DNA of 64,000 bases from Paramicrobacterium chengjingii (GTDB taxonomy: Bacteria; Actinomycetota; Actinomycetes; Actinomycetales; Microbacteriaceae): the NCBI RefSeq assembly GCF_011751765.2, contig NZ_CP061169.1, positions 1,178,001 through 1,242,000 of the forward strand, given 5' to 3'. The notes under the pieces were generated by a model, which did no database searches, was not told the DNA's origin, and worked only from the letters and a program-made list of their open reading frames with translations. Of the stretch, positions 44,900 through 54,112 are shown piece after piece (the first letter of the stretch is position 1; every line of letters begins with the position of its first letter). The position numbers were made by a program, and so were the translations under genes.

Positions 44900-44965
44900 C
44901 GTTCAAGAATGGCCAACTCGGGCCAGTCACGCAATTCTGAACCCTGCGTGACCGAAGAGACGCCC

Positions 44966-46870
44966 TCAGAAACGTGTCGCCTGCAGCGAGCGGATCAACG
45001 AAGCCGCGTCGAACGGGCCGACATGACGTACGCCGTTGACGAAAAATGTCGGAACCGCTGAGATCTCCATTGCTTCCGCGTCGAGAGCGTCATCTTGAAC
45101 CCGGGCGGCCACTTCGGCTGAGCTCAGATCTGACTCGAATTGTTCGGTGTCTAAGCCCAGCTCGTCGGCGCGACGCAGCATGTCAGCCGGTTGCTGGTGC
45201 TCCTGATCAGCAAACAGGCTACGCATGAACTCCCCGAACTTCCCCTGCCGGTGGGCAGCCTCTGCGGCCTCGGCTGCGGCGACTGCATTGGGGTGATAGC
45301 TCGCAAGGGGCGCGTGGCGCCACACATACCGAACATCGTTGCCGAGTTCGCGCTGCACCTCGCTCACCGCTCCCGTCGCCTTGAGGCAGAACTCACACTG
45401 AAAATCTCCGTACTCGACCAGCGTGTACTTGGCATCGGCTGGTCCATACACGTGGTCACGCGTCGCATCGATAGGCCTCACGAGCAGGCGGCCAGCGTCG
45501 GTCGTCGGCATGAGCCTGTCTGAGATTCTGAAGAAGATTGCGGCAAGCGCGAAGGAAATGAGGGATGCTGTCAGCACGCCGACTCGCGCGATGTTCTGCA
45601 CCTCAGGGTCTGCGATCGCCAGGTCGACGATGAAGAGAGAGATCGTGAAGCCGATGCCCGAGAGCAGGCTACCGCCGGCGATGCGCTGAAGCGTCAGACC
45701 CGGCCCGAGACTGCCGATCCTGAAAAACTTCATGAGCCAGATCGCTCCGAAGATGCCGACAAACTTGCCGACGACGAGGCCGACGACGATTCCCCACATG
45801 ATCGGTGAGCGCACCGCATCGATAAGGATCTCGCCAGTGATTCTCACTCCGGCATTCGCCAGAGCGAAGAGGGGAATGATCGCGTAGGCGACGATCGGCG
45901 CATAGGCGGACTGCAACCGCTCGTTGATCGAGATGGATTCGCGCAGGCTGTTCGCCGCCGCACGTGCGTAACGGGAGTTCGGCGACTGCCGAAAAGTCTG
46001 TGTGAGGCTCAGTGCGTGTTCGACGTCACGTCGACTTGGCCGATAGACGGGGATAAGCAGCGCGATGGCGACCCCAGCGAGTGTGGGGTGCACACCCGAC
46101 GCCAAAAACGCCAGCCATACGATGATCGAAAGGATCGCATACGCGGGGCCTCGTCCCGCGCGCAGATACCGCGTAAAGAATATCGCCGTGAGGCCGACAG
46201 CGGCGATTGCAAGCGGAAGAGCCTGCAGCGAGTCGGTGTACACGAGCGCGATGATTGCGAGCGCGCCGATATCGTCGACGATGGCCATAGCGAGGAGAAA
46301 GACGCGCAGCCGTCCGGGCGCGCGCGGCCCGACAAGTGCGAGCGCGCCGACCAGAAATGCCGTGTCGGTCGAGATGACTACACCCCATGCATCCTCGGCC
46401 CCAGATCCACTGGCGATTGCGATGTAAGCAATCGCGGGAACGGCGAGTCCTGCAACGGCGGCGATGACCGGAACCATGGCGCGAGACCACGTTGTCAGCT
46501 CGCCGATCGCGAATTCTCGGCGCACCTCGAGCCCGACGGTGAAGAAGAAGATCGCCATGATGGCGTCGTTGACGAACGCGTGAAGCGTGAAGCTCAGCTG
46601 CAGGTCTTCGACGCCGATAACGAGATGCGTACCCCACACCTGCTCATACGACGCGTATGAGATGTTCGCCCAGATGATCGCGATCACTGTCGCAACAAGA
46701 AGAAGCAGCGCGCCGAGACGGCTCTGCCCCATGGCTTGAATCCGTTCGGACAAGGGGGCGCGCTTGGGCGGCTCGTTGTGGCTCTTTGTTGGGTCGGGTG
46801 ACCGGGTGATGACGGTCAGGCCAAAGTCAGGATGCTGGGTGGTGGGCGAGGGCGGTGGGGAAGCATTCAT
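44966..46870 (-). CDS. nhaA: NhaA Na+/H+ antiporter fused to a DsbA-like thioredoxin domain
   Basis: This 634-residue protein has an N-terminal NhaA antiporter of about 11-12 membrane segments. Conserved NhaA segments include FFFTVGLEVRREF and MAIVDDIGALAI, which carries the paired ion-binding aspartates. A C-terminal domain of about 170 residues follows with GDFQCEFCLKATG (CxxC at about residues 492-495), WRHAPLASYHPNA and the cis-proline motif AVPTFFVNG. This fusion occurs in several actinobacteria. The thioredoxin-like domain might use the antiporter as a membrane anchor or tune it by redox state; the role is unproven. The ATG at 46870 is chosen; the frame is open to 47137. Confidence 0.92.
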   Translation of the reverse strand: MNASPPPSPTTQHPDFGLTVITRSPDPTKSHNEPPKRAPLSERIQAMGQSRLGALLLLVATVIAIIWANISYASYEQVWGTHLVIGVEDLQLSFTLHAFVNDAIMAIFFFTVGLEVRREFAIGELTTWSRAMVPVIAAVAGLAVPAIAYIAIASGSGAEDAWGVVISTDTAFLVGALALVGPRAPGRLRVFLLAMAIVDDIGALAIIALVYTDSLQALPLAIAAVGLTAIFFTRYLRAGRGPAYAILSIIVWLAFLASGVHPTLAGVAIALLIPVYRPSRRDVEHALSLTQTFRQSPNSRYARAAANSLRESISINERLQSAYAPIVAYAIIPLFALANAGVRITGEILIDAVRSPIMWGIVVGLVVGKFVGIFGAIWLMKFFRIGSLGPGLTLQRIAGGSLLSGIGFTISLFIVDLAIADPEVQNIARVGVLTASLISFALAAIFFRISDRLMPTTDAGRLLVRPIDATRDHVYGPADAKYTLVEYGDFQCEFCLKATGAVSEVQRELGNDVRYVWRHAPLASYHPNAVAAAEAAEAAHRQGKFGEFMRSLFADQEHQQPADMLRRADELGLDTEQFESDLSSAEVAARVQDDALDAEAMEISAVPTFFVNGVRHVGPFDAASLIRSLQATRF

Positions 46871-47054
46871 CGGCAGGAGCCTTCCGCTCGTTCGATTAGC
46901 GCATGGTGTCGTGTCAGTGAGTGACGCAGCAGACATCAACGGCGCGGTCGACATCCGCGTTGCACAGAAGTGTTCAAAGTAAGCGCTCGCCAAGTACTGG
47001 TTATTCCCGATTCGTCGTGAAAAGTTAGTGATCGTCGTCGGATAGAGTCGACCA

Positions 47055-47630
47055 ATGGGTGCGGAAGATTGGTTGACAGCCTCGCCACAGGAGCGAGCTG
47101 AGGCAGCGAGAGCCGAGATCGGAGGAGATCTGCTCACGCACTGGTGCGGCGATGTTCTGGCCGGGCGCGTTCACATCCACTCGTCGTCGGCCGCCGACGT
47201 TCCTGACCCACGCTGGCTGGCCGGCAAGCAGTGGGAGCACTGGGGGCCTGCTCGAACCTGGCCGGAGCGCAACCTCGACTACTGGCCTCGAGTCTGGGCG
47301 GCGCGCACCCTGCTTCACATCGGCGACGAGGGTGCGCGCGGGGAGATCATTGGCGGCCTGTCCGATTCGAGTTGGCGCGTCAGGGAAATGTGCGCCAAGG
47401 TCGTGGCCCGTTACGAGATCGGAGAGGCGGGAGACGCCTGCGCGCGCATCGTCAGGAGAGATGCCAACTCTCGTGCACGAATCGGGGCATTGCGCGCGCT
47501 TGCCGTTGTCGGTGAGTCAGAGCATGCGGGAGCTGTGCTCGATTCCCTCGGTGACGATGAACTTGGTGCCGACGCAAGCGCCACGCTGCGGGCGATGGAG
47601 GAGCGTCTCGACCGCCCGCTTGGCCCGTGA
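47055..47630 (+). CDS. HEAT-repeat protein
   Basis: This 191-residue protein begins with a non-repeated region and then holds helical HEAT-like repeats (VWAARTLLHIGDEGARGEII, SSWRVREMCAKVVARYEIGE, SRARIGALRALAVVGESEHA). Such scaffolds bind proteins or nucleic acids. The partner is unknown. It is convergent with the macrolide kinase-like gene (8-bp gap). Confidence 0.82.
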   Translation: MGAEDWLTASPQERAEAARAEIGGDLLTHWCGDVLAGRVHIHSSSAADVPDPRWLAGKQWEHWGPARTWPERNLDYWPRVWAARTLLHIGDEGARGEIIGGLSDSSWRVREMCAKVVARYEIGEAGDACARIVRRDANSRARIGALRALAVVGESEHAGAVLDSLGDDELGADASATLRAMEERLDRPLGP

Positions 47631-47638
47631 CTGAATGT

Positions 47639-48544
47639 CTACTGCGACGCTGGATTGAGCAGCGCCTCCGCTGTGTTGCGGTGCTCGTGTTCGCCGGTCA
47701 TTAGTGCGAAGAGCCCGTAGCCGAGGGGACTGGTTGCAAACATCTCGGCGCAATGGTCTGCGAGGCGTGGCCAGACGCGGCCGCCGTTCTCGATATAGCG
47801 GCGAACGGTCAGGTCAAATGTCTCTGGTGGCGCAAACGCCTGCTGAACCATGAAGTCTCTCGCCGGGTCGCCGACTTCCGCCGTGGTCCAGTCGAGCACT
47901 CCCGTGATGCGTTCGCCCTCGAGCAGCGTGTGTGCGGGATAGATCTCACCATGGGTGAGGACTGACCAGTCCGGCCAGAATGTGTCGTCGGCGAGCCACG
48001 CATGCCACCGCGAGCTCAGACTCTGCGCAATCTCAAACTCCGCACTCACTGTATCGATGTCGGCGCGCCACTTCTCTCGCACATCGGAGGGGGTGCGCAC
48101 CTCGATACCGGTCGCACGAACCTCAGAAGCGTCAATGGAGTGCAGCTCCGAGAGCAGGTCTCCGAGAGACGTGGCGTAGGTGCTGGATGCGATGTCGTAG
48201 GCCCAGACAGGCGATCCCGAATCGTCAAGCGCCAGCCCGGGTTTCCCCGGAAGAAGAGGGTAGGCAATGAGCTGCTCCGAGACGATTCGCCAGTCCGGAA
48301 CGTGCGCGGAGAGATGGGGCGCAACAGCACGAAGCAGGCGTTCTTCGACAGCGGCGCGTTCGAGCACGTCTTGCCGACGTGGCATACGGACAACCCAGGT
48401 CCTGCCGTCGGTCGTACGAGCAATCGCCACTCGAAAGTCCAGTCCGGCATCGTTGACGATGATTGATGATTCATCGACATCAAGTCCGTGTTCGGCGGCA
48501 AGATCTCGGATGCTGGCGGCATCTGCGGGCGGAGTGTCAACCAT
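47639..48544 (-). CDS. macrolide 2'-phosphotransferase-like kinase (Mph family)
   Basis: This 301-residue protein has the aminoglycoside/macrolide kinase fold: WVVRMPRR provides the nucleotide-binding lysine-region equivalent, LTHGEIYPAHTLLEGER the catalytic loop, and GVLDWTTAEVGDPARDF the metal-binding DxD-like loop. The length matches Mph enzymes, which phosphorylate macrolides at the desosamine. The usual catalytic HGD reads HGE here, and the arginine-rich RMPRR replaces a typical lysine region, so activity should not be assumed. The chromosomal context suggests an intrinsic gene. Confidence 0.8.
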   Translation of the reverse strand: MVDTPPADAASIRDLAAEHGLDVDESSIIVNDAGLDFRVAIARTTDGRTWVVRMPRRQDVLERAAVEERLLRAVAPHLSAHVPDWRIVSEQLIAYPLLPGKPGLALDDSGSPVWAYDIASSTYATSLGDLLSELHSIDASEVRATGIEVRTPSDVREKWRADIDTVSAEFEIAQSLSSRWHAWLADDTFWPDWSVLTHGEIYPAHTLLEGERITGVLDWTTAEVGDPARDFMVQQAFAPPETFDLTVRRYIENGGRVWPRLADHCAEMFATSPLGYGLFALMTGEHEHRNTAEALLNPASQ

Positions 48545-48626
48545 CGTCCTAGAGTCTCACAGCCGACGTATAAATGCGCGCAGTCGTCCGGCGTACGCTA
48601 TGGAGACGGATGAAGAGGTGGGTGCT

Positions 48627-50024
48627 GTGGCAGAAAATCACGATGAGACCGATCAGAGTGAGCATGTTGACCTCCTCGTCATCGGGTGGGGGAAGGGCGG
48701 CAAGACCCTAGCTGGGACGGCCGCCCGACGGGGTCAGCGGGTCGCCCTCGTGGAGCAGTCCGACGATCGGATCGGCGGCACGTGCATCAACGTGGCATGC
48801 GTACCCACGAAGATCCTCGTGCATGACGCGGAGCAACGGCGTGATGCTGACGATGCCGACGCGTATTTCTCGGCCGCTGTCGAACGACGCGACACTCTCA
48901 CGGCCGCAATGCGCAGGAAGAATTTCTCGATGCTTGATCAGCTCGATTCCGTTTTGCTCGTCAGCGGCACTGCCTCGTTCACGGGAGAGCGCGAGGTGCG
49001 CGTGACGGGCGGCAGCGAGACATTGACTCTTACCGCAGATACCGTGCTGATCAACACCGGAACCGCGCCCACCGTGCCATCGATCGAGGGCGCACGCGTT
49101 GGCGGTCGAATTCACGACTCTGAGACCCTGCAGCACGTATCGCCACTGCCGCGAACGCTCGTCGTCGTGGGCGGCGGCTATGTCGGGCTCGAATTCGCAT
49201 CGATGTTCGCCCATTTCGGTTCGCTCGTCACTGTACTTGACCGCGGGGAGCGGGCGCTCAAGGCGGAAGACGACGATGTGGCGCAGACCGCAACCGAGAT
49301 TCTTCGCGGCGACGGAGTGACTGTCGTCTCACGAGCATCCGTCGTTTCCATTTCTGACGATGACGAGACTGCGCGTGTCACGTACGAGGTGGCGGGGGAG
49401 CAGCTGACTGCAGATGCTGACGCTGTGCTTCTCGCGCTCGGGCGCACGCCCGTCACAGCGGAACTCGGCCTTGATCATGCAGGTGTGCGCACGGACGACA
49501 ACGGCTTCATCGTCGTTGACGAGCACCTGCGCACGAGCGCAGACGGCGTCTTCGCACTCGGTGATGTCAACGGTGGTCCGCAATTCACATACGTCTCGCT
49601 CGATGACTACAGGATTGTCTCTGATCAGCTCTTCGGTGACGGTGAGCGCTCGACGGCGGACCGCGTGGCAGTTCCGTACACGATGTTTCTCACACCACCG
49701 CTTGCGCGCGTCGGCCTGACTGAGGCTCAGGCCCGCAAACGGGGACACGACGTGCTGGTCGGAGCAAAACAGATGGCAGACGTCGCCGCAGCACCCCGAG
49801 CAAAGATTGAGGGAGACCCGAGGGGAATCGTCAAAGTTGTTGTCGACAGAGAAACCGACTTCGTTCTGGGTGCTGCGCTCATGCACGTGCACGCGCAAGA
49901 GGTGATCAACTTGGTCTCGCTTGCGATGCGACATGGCATTACCGCTACCGTGCTGCGCGACTCGATCTATACGCACCCGTCGGCGACTGAAGCGCTGAAC
50001 GAGGTGCTCGCTGCGCTCCGTTGA
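48627..50024 (+). CDS. FAD-dependent pyridine nucleotide-disulfide oxidoreductase
   Basis: This 465-residue flavoprotein has the N-terminal FAD motif DLLVIGWGKGGKTLA, the redox disulfide GGTCINVACVPTK (CxxxxC), the NAD(P) motif LVVVGGGYVGLEFASMF, and the C-terminal dimer motif YTHPSATEALNEV with its His-Glu pair. It belongs to the glutathione reductase/lipoamide dehydrogenase family, and the W-G-K-G-G motif is seen in RclA-like and mycothione-reductase-related enzymes. The substrate is unclear. The GTG at 48627 with AGAGG upstream is chosen over the ATG at 48600. Confidence 0.87.
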   Translation: MAENHDETDQSEHVDLLVIGWGKGGKTLAGTAARRGQRVALVEQSDDRIGGTCINVACVPTKILVHDAEQRRDADDADAYFSAAVERRDTLTAAMRRKNFSMLDQLDSVLLVSGTASFTGEREVRVTGGSETLTLTADTVLINTGTAPTVPSIEGARVGGRIHDSETLQHVSPLPRTLVVVGGGYVGLEFASMFAHFGSLVTVLDRGERALKAEDDDVAQTATEILRGDGVTVVSRASVVSISDDDETARVTYEVAGEQLTADADAVLLALGRTPVTAELGLDHAGVRTDDNGFIVVDEHLRTSADGVFALGDVNGGPQFTYVSLDDYRIVSDQLFGDGERSTADRVAVPYTMFLTPPLARVGLTEAQARKRGHDVLVGAKQMADVAAAPRAKIEGDPRGIVKVVVDRETDFVLGAALMHVHAQEVINLVSLAMRHGITATVLRDSIYTHPSATEALNEVLAALR

Positions 50025-50096
50025 CGGCGACACAGTGCCTGCTGACACGCCTAGTGGAATAACGTCGACACATAACGGTTGACAGTGAAGACTGAT

Positions 50097-50123
50097 GCTG
50101 TCGCGGTCACACAGCGCGACAGC
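50097..50123. other. 9-bp perfect hairpin
   Basis: GCTGTCGCG (50097-50105) pairs perfectly with CGCGACAGC (50115-50123). It lies in the 137-bp gap between the disulfide oxidoreductase and the NAD(P)-binding protein gene. It may terminate the upstream transcript. Confidence 0.45.
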
Positions 50124-50161
50124 GATGACGGGCGTCGAGAACGGCGCAGAAAGAGGTTTCT

Positions 50162-50845
50162 ATGACGGACAAACGAGTGGTCATCGTCGGCGGCCACGGC
50201 AAGATCGCTTTGCTTGCCGCCCCGAAGCTTGTCGCCGCGGGCTATCGCGTTGAGTCGCTGATTCGCAACGCGGAGCAAGCCGACGAGATTAGATCGGTGG
50301 GAGCCGAACCAGTGGTCCTCGATATCGAGACGGCCGATGTGGGCGCTCTATCCGGCGCTTTCGCCGGTGCAGAGGCCATCGTCTTCTCAGCGGGAGCCGG
50401 CGGTGGCAATCCAGACCGCACGCGGGCCGTCGACTTTGAAGCTGCAGTGCGCACCATGACCGCGGCCGAGGGCGTTGGCGTTTCGCGCTATGTGATGGTG
50501 TCGTATTCACGAGCCGGCGTCGACGTCGACAACCTTGATCCCGAGAACTCCTTCTACGTCTATGCCAAGGCCAAGCACGACGCGGATGCCGCTTTGCGGG
50601 AGTCGCGTCTTGACTACACGATTCTCGGGCCCGGGCGATTGACTCTCGATCAGGCAACGGGAAATATCGTCATCGCAGATGAGGCAGGCAACGTTGCGGA
50701 CGGCGCGCTTTCTGACGATGAGAAGGCGACATCGCGTGAGAACGTTGCGGAGGCCATCGTTCATGTGTTGGCGAAGAACGCCGCGGTGATGAAGACCGTC
50801 AACTTCTACGACGGAGACACTCCGATCGCCGACGCTCTTTCCTGA
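50162..50845 (+). CDS. atypical SDR / NAD(P)H-binding protein (YwnB-like)
   Basis: This 227-residue protein starts with a dinucleotide-binding loop VVIVGGHGKIALLAAPKL and continues with AEAIVFSAGAGGGN, VMVSYSRAG and YTILGPGRLT, typical of the SDR_a5-like group. No Tyr-x-x-x-Lys catalytic pair is obvious except YAKAKHDAD. The substrate is unknown. AGAAAGAGG precedes the ATG. Confidence 0.85.
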   Translation: MTDKRVVIVGGHGKIALLAAPKLVAAGYRVESLIRNAEQADEIRSVGAEPVVLDIETADVGALSGAFAGAEAIVFSAGAGGGNPDRTRAVDFEAAVRTMTAAEGVGVSRYVMVSYSRAGVDVDNLDPENSFYVYAKAKHDADAALRESRLDYTILGPGRLTLDQATGNIVIADEAGNVADGALSDDEKATSRENVAEAIVHVLAKNAAVMKTVNFYDGDTPIADALS

Positions 50846-50948
50846 TTCACGGTGAATGTCCGAGGCGCTCTGCCGCGCCGAGCGGGGCGTCTCGGAATAA
50901 ATAGCTGCGCAATGTGTGTTGTGTACTGGCGGACGTACGCGGAGGAAA

Positions 50949-52433
50949 ATGTCAGCGAAGAGCACAGTCGAGTCAGGCGGGGATGCCGCGAGCGAGGCAC
51001 CGGATCCGGCTCGGTGGCGCATTCTCGCTGTTCTGCTCGTCGCCATCTTCATGTCGCTCATCAGCGTCAGCATCGTCAACGTTGCTCTGCCGTCGATCCA
51101 GAGCGGACTCGGCGCGTCTCAATCTGACATCCAATGGGTGCTCTCGGGGTATGCGCTGACGTTCGGAATCGTGCTCGTCGCCGCAGGTCGAGCGGGCGAC
51201 GTCATGGGCCGTGGCGGAATTTTCGTCGTGGGTGTCGCCGTCTTCACAGCATCCTCGATCGCCGCTGGCCTGGCACCCAATGCCGAATGGCTTAACATCG
51301 CCCGGTTTGTGCAGGGCGTGGGTTCTGGCCTGCTCAACCCGCAGGGCGTCGGCATGATTCAGCACTATTTTCGCGGTGCGGAGCGCGGCAAGGCGTTCGG
51401 GTACTTCGGCAGTGCGGTCGGCGTCTCCGTCGCAATCGGTCCTGTGCTCGGCGGCTTGATCATCCAACTCGGAGGAGCCGATATCGGGTGGCGTCTGACG
51501 TTCCTCGTGAACGTTCCCGTCGGCATCGTTGCCATCATCCTCGCGCTCCTCTGGTTCCCGCGCCCGCTGATCAGCCGTGGGGTGAAGGCGCCCGTCGACT
51601 CCGACCAACCAGCACGGCGCAGCCGATCAATGGACCTCGTCGGCGCGCTCCTTCTCGGCTTCGCCGTTCTGTCTCTGCTCTTCCCATTCGTTGAGAGTGG
51701 TCTTTCCGCTTTGATCTGGCTGCTGCTGCCCGTCGGCATTCTGCTCGTCGCAGCCTGGGTGCTGTGGGAACGTCGATACGCACGCCGCGGTCATAGCCCG
51801 ATGGTCGACTTGAAGATCTTCGCGACTCGAAGCTTCGCGAACGGCACAGTCATCGTGACTCTGTACTTTCTGGGAATGACGAGCGTGTGGGTGCTCGTCG
51901 CTCTCTACATGCAAGACGGGCTGGGGCACTCAGCTTTTGAAGCGGGTCTTGTCGGCATCCCGTCAGCAATCTTTTCAGCGTTCTCCGCGCACTGGGCAGG
52001 CAGCAGGGTCGTTGTCTTCGGGCGCAAGATCGTCGTCGTCGGACTTCTCATCGCACTGTTCGGCCTGGCATCGACAGTCGCCGTCGTGCTTCTGAACCAG
52101 GTGGGCCTCGCAAGCGAATGGTGGCTTCTGCTGACGTTGTCGTTCATCGGCATTGCCCAGGGCGTCGTCATCAGCCCCAACCAGACCCTCACGCTCGCCG
52201 ACGTGCCGCTGAACTACGCGGGGAGCTCCGGCGCCATCATGCAGACCGGACAGCGAATCGGCACGTCAGTGGGCATCGCCGTCGTCACCGCTGCAGTCTT
52301 CGCCTCTCTCGCATTTACGGACTGGCCCGTCGCGATGGCGATCGGTTTCACCCTGATCGCCGTTGTCGTTCTCGCTGCCCTCGCGGTGGCCGTCGTCGAT
52401 CTGCGATATCGGGCGCGCACGGGCACGCGCTAG
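50949..52433 (+). CDS. MFS transporter, DHA2 (EmrB/QacA) drug:H+ antiporter type
   Basis: This 494-residue protein has about 14 hydrophobic segments and DHA2 motifs: SLISVSIVNVALPSIQSGL, the motif A-like AGRAGDVMGR loop, and IGPVLGGLIIQLGGADIGWR as motif C. It most likely exports drugs or other amphiphiles. GGAGG just before the ATG at 50949 fixes the start. The end overlaps the convergent cytochrome gene by 4 bases. Confidence 0.9.
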   Translation: MSAKSTVESGGDAASEAPDPARWRILAVLLVAIFMSLISVSIVNVALPSIQSGLGASQSDIQWVLSGYALTFGIVLVAAGRAGDVMGRGGIFVVGVAVFTASSIAAGLAPNAEWLNIARFVQGVGSGLLNPQGVGMIQHYFRGAERGKAFGYFGSAVGVSVAIGPVLGGLIIQLGGADIGWRLTFLVNVPVGIVAIILALLWFPRPLISRGVKAPVDSDQPARRSRSMDLVGALLLGFAVLSLLFPFVESGLSALIWLLLPVGILLVAAWVLWERRYARRGHSPMVDLKIFATRSFANGTVIVTLYFLGMTSVWVLVALYMQDGLGHSAFEAGLVGIPSAIFSAFSAHWAGSRVVVFGRKIVVVGLLIALFGLASTVAVVLLNQVGLASEWWLLLTLSFIGIAQGVVISPNQTLTLADVPLNYAGSSGAIMQTGQRIGTSVGIAVVTAAVFASLAFTDWPVAMAIGFTLIAVVVLAALAVAVVDLRYRARTGTR

Positions 52434-52987
52434 CGCCGTCGACGCGTCCACAGTGCAATGCGGCTGAACAGCCCATCGCGCAGCACGAGCGTATGAAAGA
52501 GCACCGCGCACAAATGGGCAGTGAATACGGCGAGCAGCGCGTACGCCAGCAATCGGTGCGAGCGTTCAAGCAGTCCATAGAGAACCGCGTCATTCGGTGC
52601 GATTGGCGGAAGCATGAGGTTGCCGAAAATGACTACAGGCACTCCGGATGCTGAGACCACAGCCCAGCCCACAAGAGGCTGAAGCAGCAGCAACCCGTAC
52701 ATCAGAAATTCTGACGCTGTCGCAGCGAATCGCTCGAACCGCCCCATTGTCGCCAGAGGCGCTGGCGTTCTGTGTGCGAGCCGATTGATGAGTCTGATGA
52801 TGACAACGACGAGGATCAGCAGCCCAAGAGGCTTGTGGATGGCGATGAGCAGCGGCTGATAGAAAAGTGACGTGACCATGACGGCCGCGATGAGGAGTTG
52901 AGAGATTACTGCTACGGCCACCACCCAGTGCAAGACTCGCGTCACCGGGTCGAATCGGGCACTCGGTTCTGCACGATCACGACTCAC
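52430..52987 (-). CDS. cytochrome b561-type membrane protein
   Basis: This 185-residue protein has four membrane helices carrying paired heme-binding histidines: VLHWVVAVAVISQ, AIHKPLGLLIL, and RSHRLLAYALLAVFTAHL. It is a di-heme b561/HydC-like electron carrier. GGGGAGG before the GTG at 52987 fixes the start, which overlaps the peroxidase stop by 11 bases. It probably feeds quinol electrons to the exported peroxidase encoded just upstream. Confidence 0.88.
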   Translation of the reverse strand: MSRDRAEPSARFDPVTRVLHWVVAVAVISQLLIAAVMVTSLFYQPLLIAIHKPLGLLILVVVIIRLINRLAHRTPAPLATMGRFERFAATASEFLMYGLLLLQPLVGWAVVSASGVPVVIFGNLMLPPIAPNDAVLYGLLERSHRLLAYALLAVFTAHLCAVLFHTLVLRDGLFSRIALWTRRRR

Positions 52988-54104
52988 CGCGAACCTCCCC
53001 GACGTTGACCTGACTTGGATGCTTCGTCTCATTCACCCGGCGAGTGAACGAGCGAATATAGACAGAGGAGCGCGCGGCCAGCAGCGGGTCGTCAAGGGGC
53101 GCGATGCCAGCGGGCAGCACAAGCGGATTGAAATTGACGTCGCGCGCATTCCCCGCCTGCTCGGTTTCGACGGAGTCGATGGTCACGGAGCCTGCCGTGA
53201 TGGTGCGCCGGTTCTTCGGCCAGGGCGTCGTCGCGTCGTCTGTCGGGTCTCCGCGCTCGCCGATGGTGAGCACGAGCCGCCACGTCAGCGGGCCAGCGGC
53301 GCTGGCCTGGATTAGCGACTCGAAGAGGTAATCCTCATTGGGGGAGGCCGAGGTCGTGGGGGCATAGTCCTGGTCCGGAACCATCCTCCAGCGCACGGGG
53401 ACTGTCGCGCCGTCGGCATTGGTGAACGCAAAAGCATTGAGGCCATGGAACGTGCTGTTTTCAAACCCCGATGACGGAGTCTGGGCGTGCACGATCTTCA
53501 TCGCTGCAACCGTACCCGGGTGATCGCCCAAGTATGCGGTGAGCAGCTTCTGATCGGGCCGCCCGGTATTCGGATCGGGTTTCGACAGGGACATGCGGGT
53601 GATGAATTCCTCGGGGGTGCGGTCGAGAAACACCGGGATGCTCACCATCGCCGTTCGCCATTGCTCGCCATACGGCAGAGTGATCTGAAGTGCGAAGCCG
53701 CGCACTGTGTTCGCCGCATCTGCCGTGTAGGGCATGCCCCCAGACAGTGAAAAACGTCCGACCACGGGAAATGTGGCCGGACGAAAGACTGTTGCCTCTG
53801 ATATTTCTTGGGCGTCGCCGGTGCTGGTGAACGTGCCTGAAGCGCTGAGTCCTTTCGCATGATTGCGCCGGAAGCCATCGTGTCTGCCGTTGATCTTCTC
53901 GAGGCGGTCTGTCAGCTCGGTTGCTGTCAGCTGTTCCGGCGGTGCCAGCCAGCCGCGGGCGAAGCTGAAACCTCCCACTGTGAGGGCTCCTGCTCCGCCT
54001 GTTGCTGCCATCCCGAGAAGGGCATCGCGGCGACTCAAGGTCGATCGCGTGCGGTCGGGTTCGTTCTCGTGCTGTTCCGGCGAAGGATCGCGCACTCGAA
54101 TCAC
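52977..54104 (-). CDS. Tat-exported catalase-related peroxidase (SrpA-like)
   Basis: This 375-residue protein has a twin-arginine signal (STLSRRDALLGMAATGG, about residues 21-50). A small catalase core follows: KINGRHDGFRRNHAKGLSASG with the distal histidine region, FPVVGRFSLSGG, and the proximal FNPLVLPAGIAP and VYIRSFTRRVNE. Such short catalase-like enzymes act as heme peroxidases outside the membrane. The overlapping cytochrome b561 gene suggests an electron-transfer pair. Confidence 0.9.
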   Translation of the reverse strand: MIRVRDPSPEQHENEPDRTRSTLSRRDALLGMAATGGAGALTVGGFSFARGWLAPPEQLTATELTDRLEKINGRHDGFRRNHAKGLSASGTFTSTGDAQEISEATVFRPATFPVVGRFSLSGGMPYTADAANTVRGFALQITLPYGEQWRTAMVSIPVFLDRTPEEFITRMSLSKPDPNTGRPDQKLLTAYLGDHPGTVAAMKIVHAQTPSSGFENSTFHGLNAFAFTNADGATVPVRWRMVPDQDYAPTTSASPNEDYLFESLIQASAAGPLTWRLVLTIGERGDPTDDATTPWPKNRRTITAGSVTIDSVETEQAGNARDVNFNPLVLPAGIAPLDDPLLAARSSVYIRSFTRRVNETKHPSQVNVGEVRGES

Positions 54105-54112
54105 GTCTCCAA

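Noticed and set aside
50079..50107. A TTGACA -35 box before the NAD(P)-binding protein gene
   Set aside because: The -35 match is perfect, but no -10-like sequence occurs at 16-18 bases; the spaced position is GC-rich.
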